Assembly: GCA_963585895.1 (NCBI GenBank)
Contig: OY757904.1
Coordinates: 30,864,114 to 30,928,113 of the forward strand
Direction of reading: 5' to 3'
DNA: 64,000 nucleotides
From: Sepioteuthis lessoniana
Taxonomy: Eukaryota > Mollusca > Cephalopoda > Myopsida > Loliginidae
The translations under genes and the position numbers were made by a program. Shown piece by piece: positions 9,840 to 20,589 of the stretch; position 1 is the stretch's first letter, and the number at the start of each line of letters is the position of its first letter. Below the pieces are notes generated by a model. The model did not search any database, was not told where the DNA came from, and worked only from the letters and a program-made list of their open reading frames with translations.

Positions 9840-12800
9840 TTTGAGAGACATCACCTCTCCTCAAGTCTTCAGGTCTCTTCTAAGTATTCTGGCCGATCTC
9901 AATAATCTAGTAGTTTTGATGATCTCCACTCGTCCTCATATTTCCAAATCCTCCAGTGCTTTTAACGATCCTTTGGTGACTGTACCAAAAGCACCAATGG
10001 GTTTCCTCGTAGGAAATGGACACAGCGACACGAGTTCAAATCCTGGACGAAATTGATTGCATTTCACATTGCTCTAGTACCCTTGAGAAAGGTATGAATC
10101 GAATTATTCTCCCTCCAGCTATGGGTAAATACTAGGACAGACTGGGTTCTTCAGCCTTAGAAGGGCGACTAGTCTTGGAGAATCAGAACTCTTAATTCAA
10201 ACCTGTTAAACTCCGCATAAAAATTGACCTCGTGTCATATCCTGCCCGAGCGGAGGGGTTGGCTAAATAGGAATACCGAAAGCACCAATAAAGATTGGCA
10301 TAATCGTCACTTTCACGTTCCATAGTTTTTTTCAATTCCCTACCAAGGTCCAGGTAGTTTTCCATCTTTTCACTTTCTTTCAATTTTACTCTGTGGTTGA
10401 TTGTTATAAAGAACTGGGCTTCTGGCCGATATTAGGTGATCCGTTTGTCTGTTATAGTCCCATATGAGTTTACGTGTGCCATTCTCCAAGATAGATACTG
10501 GGTTGTGAATATAACATTTGTTCGTATGGTCAAATTTAAATTTCTTGCACAACTCCCAGTGCATCACCTTGCCCACCCAGTCGTGACTAGTCATATACTT
10601 CTGAGCTAATTTGCTGCTTTCGCTTATAATGAGATTGATCGTTTCGGCTTTACCCCATAGAGCCTACATCTACTATTTTGTTGCGTCTTATCTATTCTTG
10701 TTTTGATATGACTAGTTCTTATGGCGTTGTTTTGTGCTGCTTTTTGGAGAAATTCTGTTTCTCAGTTAAGGTTTCCTTTTCTTAACCACGTCGATATTTC
10801 TCGTGTGAGATGTTGTTTATTAGTCTTTTAAAACGCCTAGAGTGTTATCTTCCATTTTTGTTTCCTAGATATTGTCATTTTTTTAGCCATCGTTTTGTCT
10901 CTATCATTTCTGATGGCTGTAATCAGTTCACCATCGTGCTTTTCAATGTAGTCCTCGAATACTTTTATCGAAGCGTCAACGCTGTCTTCGATTATGGCAA
11001 GTCCCCTTCCTCCCTTCTTTTGTGATACATATAGTCTCTCAACATAATCTCTGATATGTAATACATTTTGCATGGTCATTAGTTTTCTTGTTCTTTGGTC
11101 CATTTGCTTAAGTTCTCCGGTCCAATTTAAAAATGGTCCCGAATATCTTCCGAGGGTTACAGTCCCAGGTATTTATACCTTTGATAAGGTTTCTGCTACA
11201 TAGTCTTGTCTCAAGTAGCTTTCTGGTTCTCCTGAGTTATTCTTTCTTATTTTTTATTTTGTCTCTACTTTTTTGATGGTGTCAGCCTCCAAGATGCCCA
11301 AGTATTTGTAGATTTCCTTTTCTCCAAGCTTTCTAATTTTGTTTTGATTTGGCAGTTCCATTCCGTCCGTCAGGTGTCGTTTGCCACTTTTCATTACTAG
11401 CATGGCACACTTTTCTATGCTAGATTCCATCCCTATGTCCTTACTTTATATTCTCACTGCGTGTATAAGATACTCAGGTTCTTTTTTCAATTTTTGTAAA
11501 CAGCTTTATGTCGTCCATGTTCATTAGGTGATTGATATTTTGCTGTGATTTACTTCGTTTGTATCCGGCTGTGCATTTTCCGAGTAGGTGGTGAAGTGGC
11601 ATCATGGCAATTATGAATAGTAACGGTAATAGTCCATCTCCTTGAAATATACTTCTAAGGCCTTTACTTAAGCTAAGCTTCTCCCTCCTGCTTTCAATTC
11701 CACTTTCCAGGTTTTTATTGTTTTCTTGATAAATTTTATGACTTCATCTGATATTTTGTATATTTGAGATTGTTTATTATCCAGCTTTGCAGGAAAATGT
11801 CATATACCTTTTTGTAGTTAATCCAGGATATAACATTTTTCCGTCTGGTCTTGTTCTCGTTTAGGATGTGTTGATCTATGTAAAGTAACTCTGCTGTGGC
11901 TCTGGGTCCTTTGCGACATCCTTTCTGTTCCTCAGGTAACAACCCATGGCTAGTTAGCGAGTAGTAAATCTCTTTCCTTATTTGTGCTGTTAATATTTTC
12001 TTCATCATAGACATTTTGGGGCAGTTCCATTGAAGGGTTCCTTCTGGCTCAATGTTGTCTTTCATTTGGTGATCCCTTTGGGTACGAGTGCTCGTTGTAG
12101 GCATCTGTTTATTTCTAGCGCTAGTTTTGTCGTGAATTGAGGTGAGTTTCTTGAATTAGAATCCATGTATTCCATCACTGTCTGTCGTTTTCCAATTTGA
12201 AATGTTCTTTTTTTGTTTGAGCGAATCGGTGTGTATTTCCGTTTTCGGGCCTTCTTCGAGCCCTTCTAATTCTATTGTCATATTGTTTTTCCATACAGCT
12301 CTTTTATTATGTTTTCTTGGTTACCATATTTTCGTCCAAAATTGTTCGGTTTCTTTTGCCTCCAGTTGTTCGTATGTTTTCGTGTCATCTTCCCCGACTG
12401 GTTGGTAGAATTTCTGTTCGGTGTTTTGGAATATCCTGTTTTATCTGTATTGCTTAACTCTTTGTCGATATCTTTTTAATCTTCCTTCTTTCGCCAGTTC
12501 TTCCTGGTTTATTTCCTCAAGTTGTATTGTTTTCCCTTGTGTTGCCTTTTCCTTTTTGACTCTGTATGTTCCCGTGCATTTTGTTTGATTGATCATTTTA
12601 GCCTGTTTTTGCATATTTTCTAATCTGTGTTTCCAGTCGAATTTCCCATTCTGGTTTTGATTTTTTCTTCGTGCTTTGAGAGAGGATAACAATCTTTTCA
12701 CAATCTATTTTCGCCCCTGCATAGATTAGTTCATTTTGTTTGGTTATATTATGTGTTGATATATAAGTTAGTACTTTATTTATTTTTTGATTTCCGTCTT

Positions 12801-13250
12801 GACTGTTCTCCATTCTGTTTCTTACTGATGGTAGGATTTTTTCCATCCATAATTGTCTTTAAATTTTGTTGTTGTTTTTTTCTTGTGTAAGTGTTTACTC
12901 TGCGTTATTTGGTTGTGTGTTGTTTAGTTGTGTAGTGTTTCTATTTTCCGAAGTTGGCGGTTCATTTCGTTTAGATTGTTTTTGTTTTTCAATTTTTCGC
13001 GTCTCTGATATTATATTACTAACTTTTTCATTATTTATTTTCTGACATATTTCTAGTATGTCAAGGTCAGAAAACTAACCATTCTGTATAATTGTTCTAA
13101 CTTGGTCAGCAAGGCTTTTCCTTGTCTGAAAACTAGCGCATTTTTGCTAGATCTCTATCATTCTTTTTCTATATTTTCTTTGTGTAGGCTTGCTCCTAAA
13201 ATAGCACTGTACAGAAAGTTGGTTGTCTTCCGTAGTCTATGTCTTGTGTT
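9840..13250 (-). pseudogene. LINE2 polyprotein remnant (RT plus restriction-like endonuclease)
   Basis: Recognisable minus-strand blocks: RT segment at 11736-12104 with EEQKGCRKGPRATAELLYID; catalytic motif near 11500-11560 reading NMDD where the family has YMDD; DQRTRKLMTMQ and KKGGRGLAIIEDSVDASI at 10837-11103; HDWVGKVMHWELCKKF at 10370-10594; ESEKMENYLDLGRELKK at 10192-10383. In intact relatives one ORF of about 1,000 residues carries RT, a CX2CX7HX4C finger and a PD-(D/E)XK-type endonuclease. Here stops and frameshifts separate every block and the SINE interrupts the 3' part, so it is dead. Confidence 0.85.
9999..10273 (+). mobile_element. S2 SINE inserted in LINE2, with 16-bp TSD
   Basis: Begins inside the tRNA-like head (CTCGTAGGAAATGGACACAG), so it lacks the first ~25 bp including the A box. 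It retains the B-box-like GAGTTCAAATCCT, the central core CCCTTGAGAAAGGTATGAAT through CTCCAGCTATGGGTAAATA, and the 3' part ending GGGGTTGGCTAAATAG. Flanking TSD: TACCAAAAGCACCAAT (9983-9998) and TACCGAAAGCACCAAT (10274-10289), one mismatch. LINE2 sequence resumes immediately after, so the S2 is younger than this LINE2 copy. Confidence 0.92.
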
Positions 13251-13430
13251 TGCGTCTTTGATTTGTGTTGTTCCTTAAATCGACATTCGTTTACCTGAAA
13301 AAAGAACTGCCAACATTTGCAGGATGATGATTAGGTCTCCCTTGTTGACTCTCAGGAGAGCACCTGTCGCTCATGAAACCCAGCCCAGTTGCCTGGGTCC
13401 TGTATTGTGTTACATTATGATTCAGGATTT

Positions 13431-13889
13431 TATCATGAATGATTGTTTAAAATCTGCCCGGTTGACTCGGACGTGACCTGGTTTTCTCAAAGAAAAGTAT
13501 TGTGCGGGTCACAATTTTTTTCTCCACTTTCTTTCTTTTCCTTCTGCGTTATTTTTTCTCTTTTTAAATCACCGCCATTTTACATTTATGCCACGTTTGA
13601 ATTTCAGAGATATTGTAGGTCACGAGCTATTGACTTGTGGGGACAAGTTATTGTAGGATTAAGATCCGTAAGGATTGTTTCAATATGGTTTCTTAGACCG
13701 ACATATAACAAAAGCAATTATATTAAAACCAGCGACAGATGCTAACAGTTGAGCGATAATTTAGTTACCTTTTCGGGGCGTCAGCTTGAAATTAGGGCAT
13801 GATAGTACATCACTTTTCAATTCATTGACTTTTCACTTGACTTCTTAGAACATATGAGCGAGCATTTATGACACTTCCCTCATCTTTTT
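13431..13889. other. No gene seen
   Basis: T-rich sequence between LINE2 copies; may contain LINE2 5' UTR. A 100-codon frame at 13443-13745 has no recognisable domain and a low-complexity Phe/Ser-rich middle. Confidence 0.45.
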
Positions 13890-14262
13890 TTTCTTCCTTA
13901 TTTGCTCGTTTTTCACGCCAGCTTTAATTGGTGACTTTGTACTGGAGTCTGAGTGACAGCTAGCATTTGCCAGGTTCCGGGACTTTTCACAATATTTCCG
14001 TCGATCTTAGCAATTCTATGGTTCGATTCTTTAAATCATTTTCAGTTACTGTAATTCCTTCTCCAAGCTCTTTGGGAACGTTCCGAGTCCACCAACTACA
14101 ATTGGCATTACTTTGACCCCCATATTCTACAGCTTTGACAGTTTTCTGGCAAGATCCATGTATTTGTCTATCTTTATGCTTTCTCCAATTTTTACTCTGA
14201 ATGGATTTATTGCAAGCGCTAATTATGCAATTAAACACTTAATATTTTTCTCCGGATATTCT
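13890..14262 (-). mobile_element. Diverged LINE2 3' end (copy d)
   Basis: The minus strand reads a diverged version of the LINE2 C-terminus: DKYMDLARKL, MPIVVGGLGTFPKELGEG and a segment equivalent to TIELLRSTEIL. The start of similarity is the usual phrase around GCTTTAATTGGTGACTTTGT. No (TTA)n tail is left. Same orientation as its neighbours. Confidence 0.75.
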
Positions 14263-14299
14263 ACACTTATTATTCCGAAGCGTATCAATTAACTGTTTT

Positions 14300-14505
14300 G
14301 AGAAATTTTAACCCCAGCGTTAATTGATGTTTTTTTCTCTGGAGTTGAGTGACCGCAACTCTCCTTAAATCTTCATGATTTTTTTTAGTATTCAGTCCGA
14401 TCTCACCAAAGCTGTAGTTTGGATTGTTTCCACTCGTTCTCTTATTTACATATCCATCTTGGTTACTATACCGAGCGCGTCAATTACAATTGCTATCACT
14501 GTCAC
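14300..14505 (-). mobile_element. LINE2 3' fragment (copy e)
   Basis: About 200 bp matching the extreme LINE2 3' end: the phrases TTAACCCCAGCGTTAATTGATG, CTGGAGTTGAGTGACCGCAA and TCAATTACAATTGCTATCAC have counterparts in copies a, b and f. 5'-truncated at 14505 against a (TTA)n tract. Confidence 0.8.

Positions 14506-14550
<45 letters not shown>
14506..14550. repeat. (TTA)n tract
   Basis: Tail of LINE2 copy f and abutment point of copy e's truncated 5' end. Confidence 0.95.
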
Positions 14551-14552
<2 letters not shown>

Positions 14553-14942
14553 TACTTCTTTAGAGTTTTTCCCATCAGTGTTAGCTGATGGTTTTTCACT
14601 GAAGTTTGAGAGACAGCAAGTCTCTTCATGTCTCCAGGACCCGTCTCAGTATTCTGGCCGTCCTCAGCAATGCTGTCGTTTGGATAGTCTCCACCCGTCC
14701 GCCAATTTCCAAGTCCCCAAGCCCTTTAATAATCCTTAAATTACTGTTCCTAATGCACAACCGGCATAATCGTTAATTTCATATTCCACAGCTTTTTTAT
14801 TTCTCTAGCAAGATCAAGGTACTTATCCCTCTTTTCACTTTCCTTCCGATTTATCCTGTGGTCCGCCGGGACAGCAAAGTCGACAATTTCGCAGATTCTC
14901 ATTTTTTTGTTTTTTATTATGAGGTTTGGTCTTCGGGCCGGG
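14551..14942 (-). mobile_element. LINE2 3' fragment (copy f)
   Basis: Well-preserved 3' end. The minus strand reads the endonuclease segment (KIVDFAVPADHRINRKESEK) and then the C-terminal YLDLAREIKKLWN. 5'-truncated at the RPNLII codons, again next to a short (TTA)n tract at 14943-14960. Confidence 0.88.
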
Positions 14943-14961
14943 GTTATTATTATTATTATCA

Positions 14962-15215
14962 TTTAGAGAAAGTGAGTTTTCGACGCATGGTCAAGCTGGG
15001 GATTTTTCATGGGAGGCACCGTGACAAAAAGTCTTTTCATTTCTCCAGGACTTTTACGAATCACAGTTCTCTTTAGCAGTGCTGTGGTCAGGATGATTTC
15101 AGTTCTTCTAATTCTTGCTCATTTTCCGACAATTTTATTACTGTTAACTTCATGTATTACTGGTTTCTAAGTTCTCTGGCAAGGTCCATATATTTGTACT
15201 GTTATTTGACTTCTT
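14962..15215 (-). mobile_element. Diverged LINE2 3' end (copy g)
   Basis: Follows the (TTA)5 tract at 14943-14960. Diverged but colinear with other LINE2 3' ends: AGTCTTTTCATTTCTCCAGG, GCAGTGCTGTGGTCAGGATG, CTCTGGCAAGGTCCATATAT. Closest in character to copy d. Confidence 0.7.
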
Positions 15216-15399
15216 TACCACTACGGGACTCAAATAGAAAGTTGAAATGTTACTGTGCCAAATAGGACGATATACCGTTGCACATCAAATGGTTAGTTGT
15301 AACCGTGAGAGAAGTGACAAACACCCAAAAATTTTTCTTAATTCACAAACACAAAAAGTTTATTCACTACTAGTCTTTTTAAAGTATTCATTGGGAGAA

Positions 15400-16000
15400 A
15401 AAATAAAGTATGAAAAGTGAGTCGCCCACGTTAGTTGGACGAAAGCATGTCAGGAAGAGAGAGAGAGCAGACGCATAAATTCAATTTTCTTTCTTGTTTT
15501 CTGGTTTTTGTTCGCTAGTTTCGTCTCCACAGCTGGGTGTCTGGTGTGAGACCTTTTTTCGGAGCTTACCCAGCAATGGGGGCCATAATTTTCATCAGAG
15601 TTTCTATCTTAGTGGCTGGTGTTCAACTGTTGTCTTGATCTCATTACATCTTCTGGCAAACTGACTTTCAAACCCGAGTCGTCTCCTTATTTCCGCCTGG
15701 TGTCGTAGGTAGGACATATCCCTTTCCAGTGGTTCCACACTCTGGGCACAAGTTTTTGTATCTCCCTTTTTTCTAGTCATTTTAATTACTTTAGTCATTT
15801 ACCCGTACCTGGCTTACCAACAGTTAGAACTTTGGCCTGACTCCTTAAAAGTCTGCTGGCCGTGCCATAGACTCTCTGTCTGCTTTTTATTATTATGATA
15901 TTTTTTCTTCTCTCTCTCCTTCCCCTGAAATTAGCCTCCCATTCTCTTTATAAGTTGGGCCTACCGTATCAGGTTACAAGAGTTTTGTCATTGCTCTCGT
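15400..16000 (-). repeat. R-Y repeat copy 1 (unassigned family)
   Basis: Shares ordered phrases with 26580-27320: GTGGCTGGTGTTCAACTG, TCATTACATCTTCTGGCAAA, CTAGTCATTTTAATTACT, then CTCTCTCTCCTTCCCC, GAAATTAGCCTCCCATTCTC and TTTATAA. A 64-codon minus-strand frame at 15604-15798 is basic and Cys-poor; I recognise no domain in it. Could be the edge of a gag-like region of an unknown retroelement. Confidence 0.55.
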
Positions 16001-16147
16001 GTTTTTAAAATCATTATATCGCGGTGACAGTTTCTTTGGATAGACGCTATACTAGTAGAGTTTGCTTCATTTTTATTTTATGTTTATAATCAAATGCCTA
16101 GTGGAAATCTCCGAACAATCGTGCAACCTCGAGATTTTTAGCATTTA

Positions 16148-16319
16148 CTTCTTCGATGGCTATCTGGAGAAATACGGACGAAGTCATGAAAGACATTATG
16201 TTATGAATTTCTACAGATCGACATTTTAATTATGACCTACCAAACAAGACTCACATACATCAGTACTGAGTGAACACTGGATGCAGTCTCGTAGTAATGT
16301 ATGAAAGAGATGTATGGCA

Positions 16320-16367
<48 letters not shown>

Positions 16368-16385
16368 TCAGGGAACTTCAAGCTA
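16148..16385 (+). mobile_element. Very decayed LINE1 relic (copy M)
   Basis: Faint colinear match to the LINE1 3' end: GGAGAAATACGGACGAAGTCATGAAAG corresponds to the ELI region, and GAACACTGGATGCAGTCTCG to the DTGC region. A (TA)n/(GA)n insertion at 16320-16368 replaces the GAGAGAGG motif, followed by GTCAGGGA. Ancient copy; low confidence. Confidence 0.45.
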
Positions 16386-16760
16386 TAACGTGACTTGATG
16401 GGAATATTTATGGTGAAGTTTTCTGGGCAAGCAAACTCAAATACTTGATCCGTTCCTTTTTTTTTTTTTTTTGTTAATAAAAATTAGATTTTGCCTCATG
16501 ATCGGGGTTGGGTAACCTGTTTTTATTTCTAATTCCCTGCTTATTTAATCATCTGAATGACAGCTACTGTTATGTATATATGGTATTTGTTAATATGGTT
16601 AAGTATAACTATCTTAATTTCCAGTGTATCACATGACCAATCTACTTATACTTGTTCTTATTTTATTTTTTGTTAGTTTGCTGCTATCACTTATGTGAAT
16701 GAACGTTTCATCTTTATTATCCCAACAGCGAAACTAGGCATTCTCCTACGTATTATCGAG

Positions 16761-17003
16761 GGGATGTCCTCGTGATGTAATGGTTAAAGCGATGGACTGC
16801 GGAATCGTAGTACGCGAGTTCCTACTCCAGTCGCGCTATTACGTTCACTTTCGGGCTAATACCCTTGGGAAAGGTATGAACCCCCTTATCCTCCCAGCTA
16901 TTGGTTAAATAGTACCACTACTGTTCTTCTAGGAGAATGGCTTTCGTATTAAATAACCTAAAAAGAGTTGATATGCCATTATACAAAGAAACCAAACCAA
17001 ACT
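16761..17003 (+). mobile_element. S1 SINE, complete-looking
   Basis: tRNA-like head with an A-box-like TGATGTAATGG and a degenerate B box around GAGTTCCTACTCC. Then the central core shared with S2 (CCCTTGGGAAAGGTATGAAC through CCCAGCTATTGGTTAAATAG), and the S1 3' end TTGATATGCCATTA plus an A-rich tail with CCAAACCAAAC. Flanks ACGTATTATCGAG and ACTTACTATCAG may be a degraded TSD. Transcribed by pol III in intact form and mobilised in trans by a LINE. Confidence 0.88.
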
Positions 17004-17559
17004 TACTATCAGTTTTTACTTCTATACAAAAAATAGTAATATAATAATTAGAATTATTTAAAGGAAGACTTAAAATAGCATTTTAAATTATAAACCAGTT
17101 TAAATATTGACGGAGGTAACTAAAGGATATCAACAACCGTTCATATATGTCAAGATCCCTATATATGAGACGCAAGAAAAAAAATATTAAAAGATAATAT
17201 TCACACATTCTTATTACTTCCATTTGAGTTAATGTCTTAGCAAGTATGGAGTTTAGGAAATTAAGATGACAGATCATGGTAATCTGGGTTTTTTCTCAAC
17301 TGACACAAAACTATAGATGAGTAGCGGTAGTTTACTTATTTAACTAGTTGATCCTGGCTTTTGACCAATGAAGTTTTCACCGCTTAACATCTGATGAAGT
17401 TCGCTATTGAACTGTATCCGGATTCATCCAGATAACTTCACATTCACCATTCTGCATTCCATGGTTTCAATTTCTATACGCTTGTCTGGATCGTATAATA
17501 CTCTTCTCATACGTAATCACACAGATAATATTAAACGGTATTTCTTCGAACCAATATCA
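17004..17559. other. No gene seen
   Basis: AT-rich. The phrase CTGATGAAGTTCGCTATTGA near 17392 has a possible five-base stem (AGTTC with GAACT) but lacks the GAAA core of a hammerhead ribozyme. Confidence 0.45.
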
Positions 17560-17950
17560 ATTCTACTGTAACAATTCATCACATAAACGCTTACTAAACG
17601 CATGGAGAAAATTAGATTGGAGCTACACAAAAATCCAAAGTACTGTTAGGAACAAATCCAGTAAAATTAACGAAAAAACAACTGTTCGGCAGCCTTCCTC
17701 CCATCCCTAAAATCCATTAAGGGCGTTGCTGGTGAAGTATGGACGAACTCATAAGGGGCATTCTTTTATGGAGTTCTACGCATGGATGTGCCAGTGGTGG
17801 CTGATAAGCAGGGACCTACATATATCAGCCCTGTGAGAACACTGGATGATGTCTAAAAGACTTTGCAGAAGCGGTGCTTAATAGCGATAGATTACGAGAG
17901 AGATACATAGATAGATAGAGTGAGAGATTCTGGGAACACCAAGCTATCAG
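17560..17950 (+). mobile_element. Decayed LINE1 relic (copy L)
   Basis: Colinear with the LINE1 C-terminal region: ACAACTGTTCGGCAGCCTTC (QLYGHLPP region), GACGAACTCATAAGGGGCAT (DELI region), GAGAACACTGGATGATGTCT (EDTGC region), ending in GAGTGAGAGATTCTGGG. Many indels. No tail remains. Confidence 0.6.
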
Positions 17951-18110
17951 CAGGATTTGTAGATTATGATTCATATTTATGAGCCTTGTTCAAACTTATA
18001 TTGAGAGTATTTTATTAAACTTGGATAACGTATTATCATTATTATTTATTTTTTTATGATTAATGTTATATTATTCACACAAGATGGAAGTTATCGTCGT
18101 CATCGTAGAT

Positions 18111-18385
18111 CCTATTTATCAACCCCTCCACTCGGGCTGGATATGACACAAGCAGAGTTTAACAGATTTGAATTTAGAGTGTTCCTTCTCCTTGACTAGA
18201 TGCCTCACCAGGGCTGAAGAATATAGTCTGTCCTACTATTTATCCATATCTGGAGGGAGAATAATTGAATTCATCCCTTTCCCAAGGGTATTAGAGCCAT
18301 GTGAAATGCAATCAGCCTCGTCCAGGATTTGAACTTGTGTCGCCGTGTCCATTTCCTACGACGATAACCATTACACCACGGCACC
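18111..18385 (-). mobile_element. S2 SINE with 17-bp TSD
   Basis: Minus-strand head reads a perfect A-box consensus TGGTGTAATGG and a B-box-like AAGTTCAAATCC, followed by the shared core and the 3' end GGAGGGGTTGATAAATA. TSD TCGTCGTCATCGTAGAT (18094-18110) and TCGTCGTCATCGCAGAT (18386-18402) with one mismatch. Confidence 0.93.
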
Positions 18386-18439
18386 TCGTCGTCATCGCAG
18401 ATAATACTTGATATGTTTCAATGTATAGATCTACCCAAT

Positions 18440-18715
18440 CCCTCCGCCGCTGGCATGATGAACACAAGCAATTTTTTTAGCGGAATACAGCTAGTACTTA
18501 ATTCAGAGTTTTCCTTTAGCTAACATGGTTTGCTAACCAAGAATATAAATCACAGTCTGCCCTACTATCTACCCATAGCTGAGACGACAATAGGTGAAAT
18601 CATACCTTTTCTTTATCGAGGACTTTTCTACGAAATGAAAACCAAGTTTCGTCCGGGATTTGAACTCAGCACGCAAATTCTATTTCCAGGGGAGTAACTT
18701 TTATGCTCAGTGTGC
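18440..18715 (-). mobile_element. Diverged S2-like SINE
   Basis: Directly beyond the S2 TSD. Retains the S2 order on the minus strand: B-box-like GAGTTCAAATCCCGGACGAA, the core around CTATGGGTAGATAGTAG, and a 3' part with CCGCTAAAAAAATTGC. More diverged than the other S2 copies, suggesting an older subfamily. Confidence 0.7.
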
Positions 18716-18929
18716 CTTCGAAAATACCTAAGCATAGATTCGATTTGGCATCCAATGGGAATCGAATTAACTTTCTAGACGTAATGTATCAAGATTAGCT
18801 TGGTAAGCATTACACACACGTGAACTCCAATCCTGTGGCCTCGGGAAAATACTTGCATTAATCTTGAACTTTACAACATTTTGTGTAAACTCTTTATGTG
18901 TTTATGTAGTAAAAGTAAAGCAAGCCAAG

Positions 18930-19290
18930 AGCTAACTTTTCATTAGTTACTACACTGAGGTATAGGGGAGGTCGCTACTCCTTCTCTGGATTGCTCCATT
19001 TTACTCTTAAACACTCAGCATTATAAGGTACGGTTCAAGGGTAAAGTGGAGCAATCCTGGGAATGGAGTAGCGCCCTCCCCTACACCTTGGTGTAGTAGC
19101 TATCGAAAAGGGAACCTTCGGGTCACCCTCGGCTATGGTCGCTAACTTTACTTACTATAATACTGAGTGTTGAGCAAGGGCGTATTACGTAGCATTTTTT
19201 GCGTCTTTTGAATGACTCGACCTGAAATTGAACGCCAGTCTCCCGAGCCATTGGCGAACACTTTCAGAAATGTCTCGTGGCCTCCATTCG
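18930..19290. mobile_element. S3 SINE foldback
   Basis: A minus-strand S3 (3' half at 18930-19007, 5' half with a B-box-like region at about 19150-19290) is interrupted by a second S3 3' half in plus orientation (19008-19149). The outer 3' half and the inserted one form an inverted repeat with ~90-bp arms, centred near 19020 on AACACTCAGCATTATAAGG. The arms share GGAGCAATCC and CCTCCCCTA. Confidence 0.8.
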
Positions 19291-19928
19291 AGATTATTTG
19301 AGAATGAGTATTCACAATATTCCGAGATACTTTTCTCTATTCTTTCTGATTGAAAAAATATTGTCTGGATATAGTATAAGTTTTCTCTCGGATCTCTAAC
19401 GATTCGATTGTGTTCTCTGCACTTTTCTAAAGTTCCAAATATAACAATAAGTTATAAGAAGCGATTTTGACTTCTACTTCACTTATATATGTCATAGCTT
19501 CAATAAAAGACTTTATTTTTGTTTTTGTTTTTCTTTGCTTGTTTTTAGTTTTGCTGTTACATCCTGCTACTGAAACAACCTCAATCTCACAAGTTGACTT
19601 TTTTTCCTGTTTACGACAATTAGATTCCGCATCCGGGCTTACATGAGAGGTCAGTTTACATCGTGGATGACGCGACAAAAATATCTACCCCATTTTAAAC
19701 TGTTTCCTGTGAGGTGGAGATGCCGTTAGAGAAGTAGTAATGATAGTTCCATCTACTTAATTTCTATCCATTTTTTCTCGTACGATAAGTTATGATCATC
19801 ACTTGGACCATTGGACAAAGACTTTGTTTACTGTTGAAACGTTATTAAAGATTGGGAAATCTGTAAGAAAGGCTTTTGAGCTCATTTTATGATTCTGTTC
19901 AAGTTAGAATTTTCAACGCATCGCATTA

Positions 19929-19967
<39 letters not shown>

Positions 19968-20589
19968 GAATTGCATCATTTCGATAAAACTTAAAATGAA
20001 TGAAAAAAAAGGTATCTGTATAGCATTTAAAAAAAAAACTTTAAAACAGAAAATGTATTTTTTATCACACAGATGATCGTTTAAAAGTGGAAGGTATTGC
20101 TACCATAGCTTTTATTGGAGTATTCAGTTCTTTTTTTTCAACTTCTTGATAGCCATCTCGCTTGTTTACACACTTGATACAAGTACCAGTATGTGAATAG
20201 AAATAATATCTTTATATTCCATTTAAGAAATTTTACAGTATTCACAAACATTTTTTCATTCAAGGAGAATCTGAATTTTCTCAGCAAAGATCCAAATGTA
20301 GCAAGTTATTTCTATCCCGAAACAATATTTGCATAATATATGTTGATTAATACAGTTACTGTCTGACTTGTTTCAGATGATATATATCGTAAGTTCGTTT
20401 AAACATTGATCGTAGATGAATGTTATTTAACAAGAATTCCCTGAAATGTTATATGATCGACCATGGAGATCGTTTCAAATATTTCGTATACATCTTTCTG
20501 ATAATATAAAAAGGGTTTTTTGGCTAGGCCTGTTGAATACACCGACAGTATCACTGCTAATGAGTAAGGCAACTCAGCAACTAGTTTCC
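19291..20589. other. No gene seen; one (TG)n tract
   Basis: AT-rich DNA with (TG)17 at 19932-19965. Frames of 60-83 codons (19427-19678, 20423-20608) have no domain signatures. Confidence 0.5.

Larger units (their letters stand above)
9786..13430 (-). mobile_element. R4/Rex6-like LINE, long copy (LINE2 copy b)
   Basis: The longest LINE2 copy here: ~3.4 kb of LINE plus a 275-bp SINE inserted at 9999-10273. Its 3' end is at the (TTA)n tract; the 5' limit is placed at roughly 13300-13430 because similarity to copy c (42636-44830) fades there. Minus-strand order from 5' to 3': N-terminal basic region (12441-12846), RT (about 11500-12104), RT C-terminal thumb-like region (10837-11103), CCHC and restriction-like endonuclease region (10192-10594), 3' end (9786-9998). 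Confidence 0.85.

Noticed and set aside
13443..13745. 100-codon protein-coding gene
   Set aside because: Low-complexity Phe/Ser-rich translation without domains, located between LINE2 copies; probably LINE 5' region or chance.
16761..16835. Genuine tRNA gene
   Set aside because: A/B-box-like motifs are present, but the sequence continues into a SINE core and tail, the same head recurs in several copies, and no cloverleaf can be formed convincingly.
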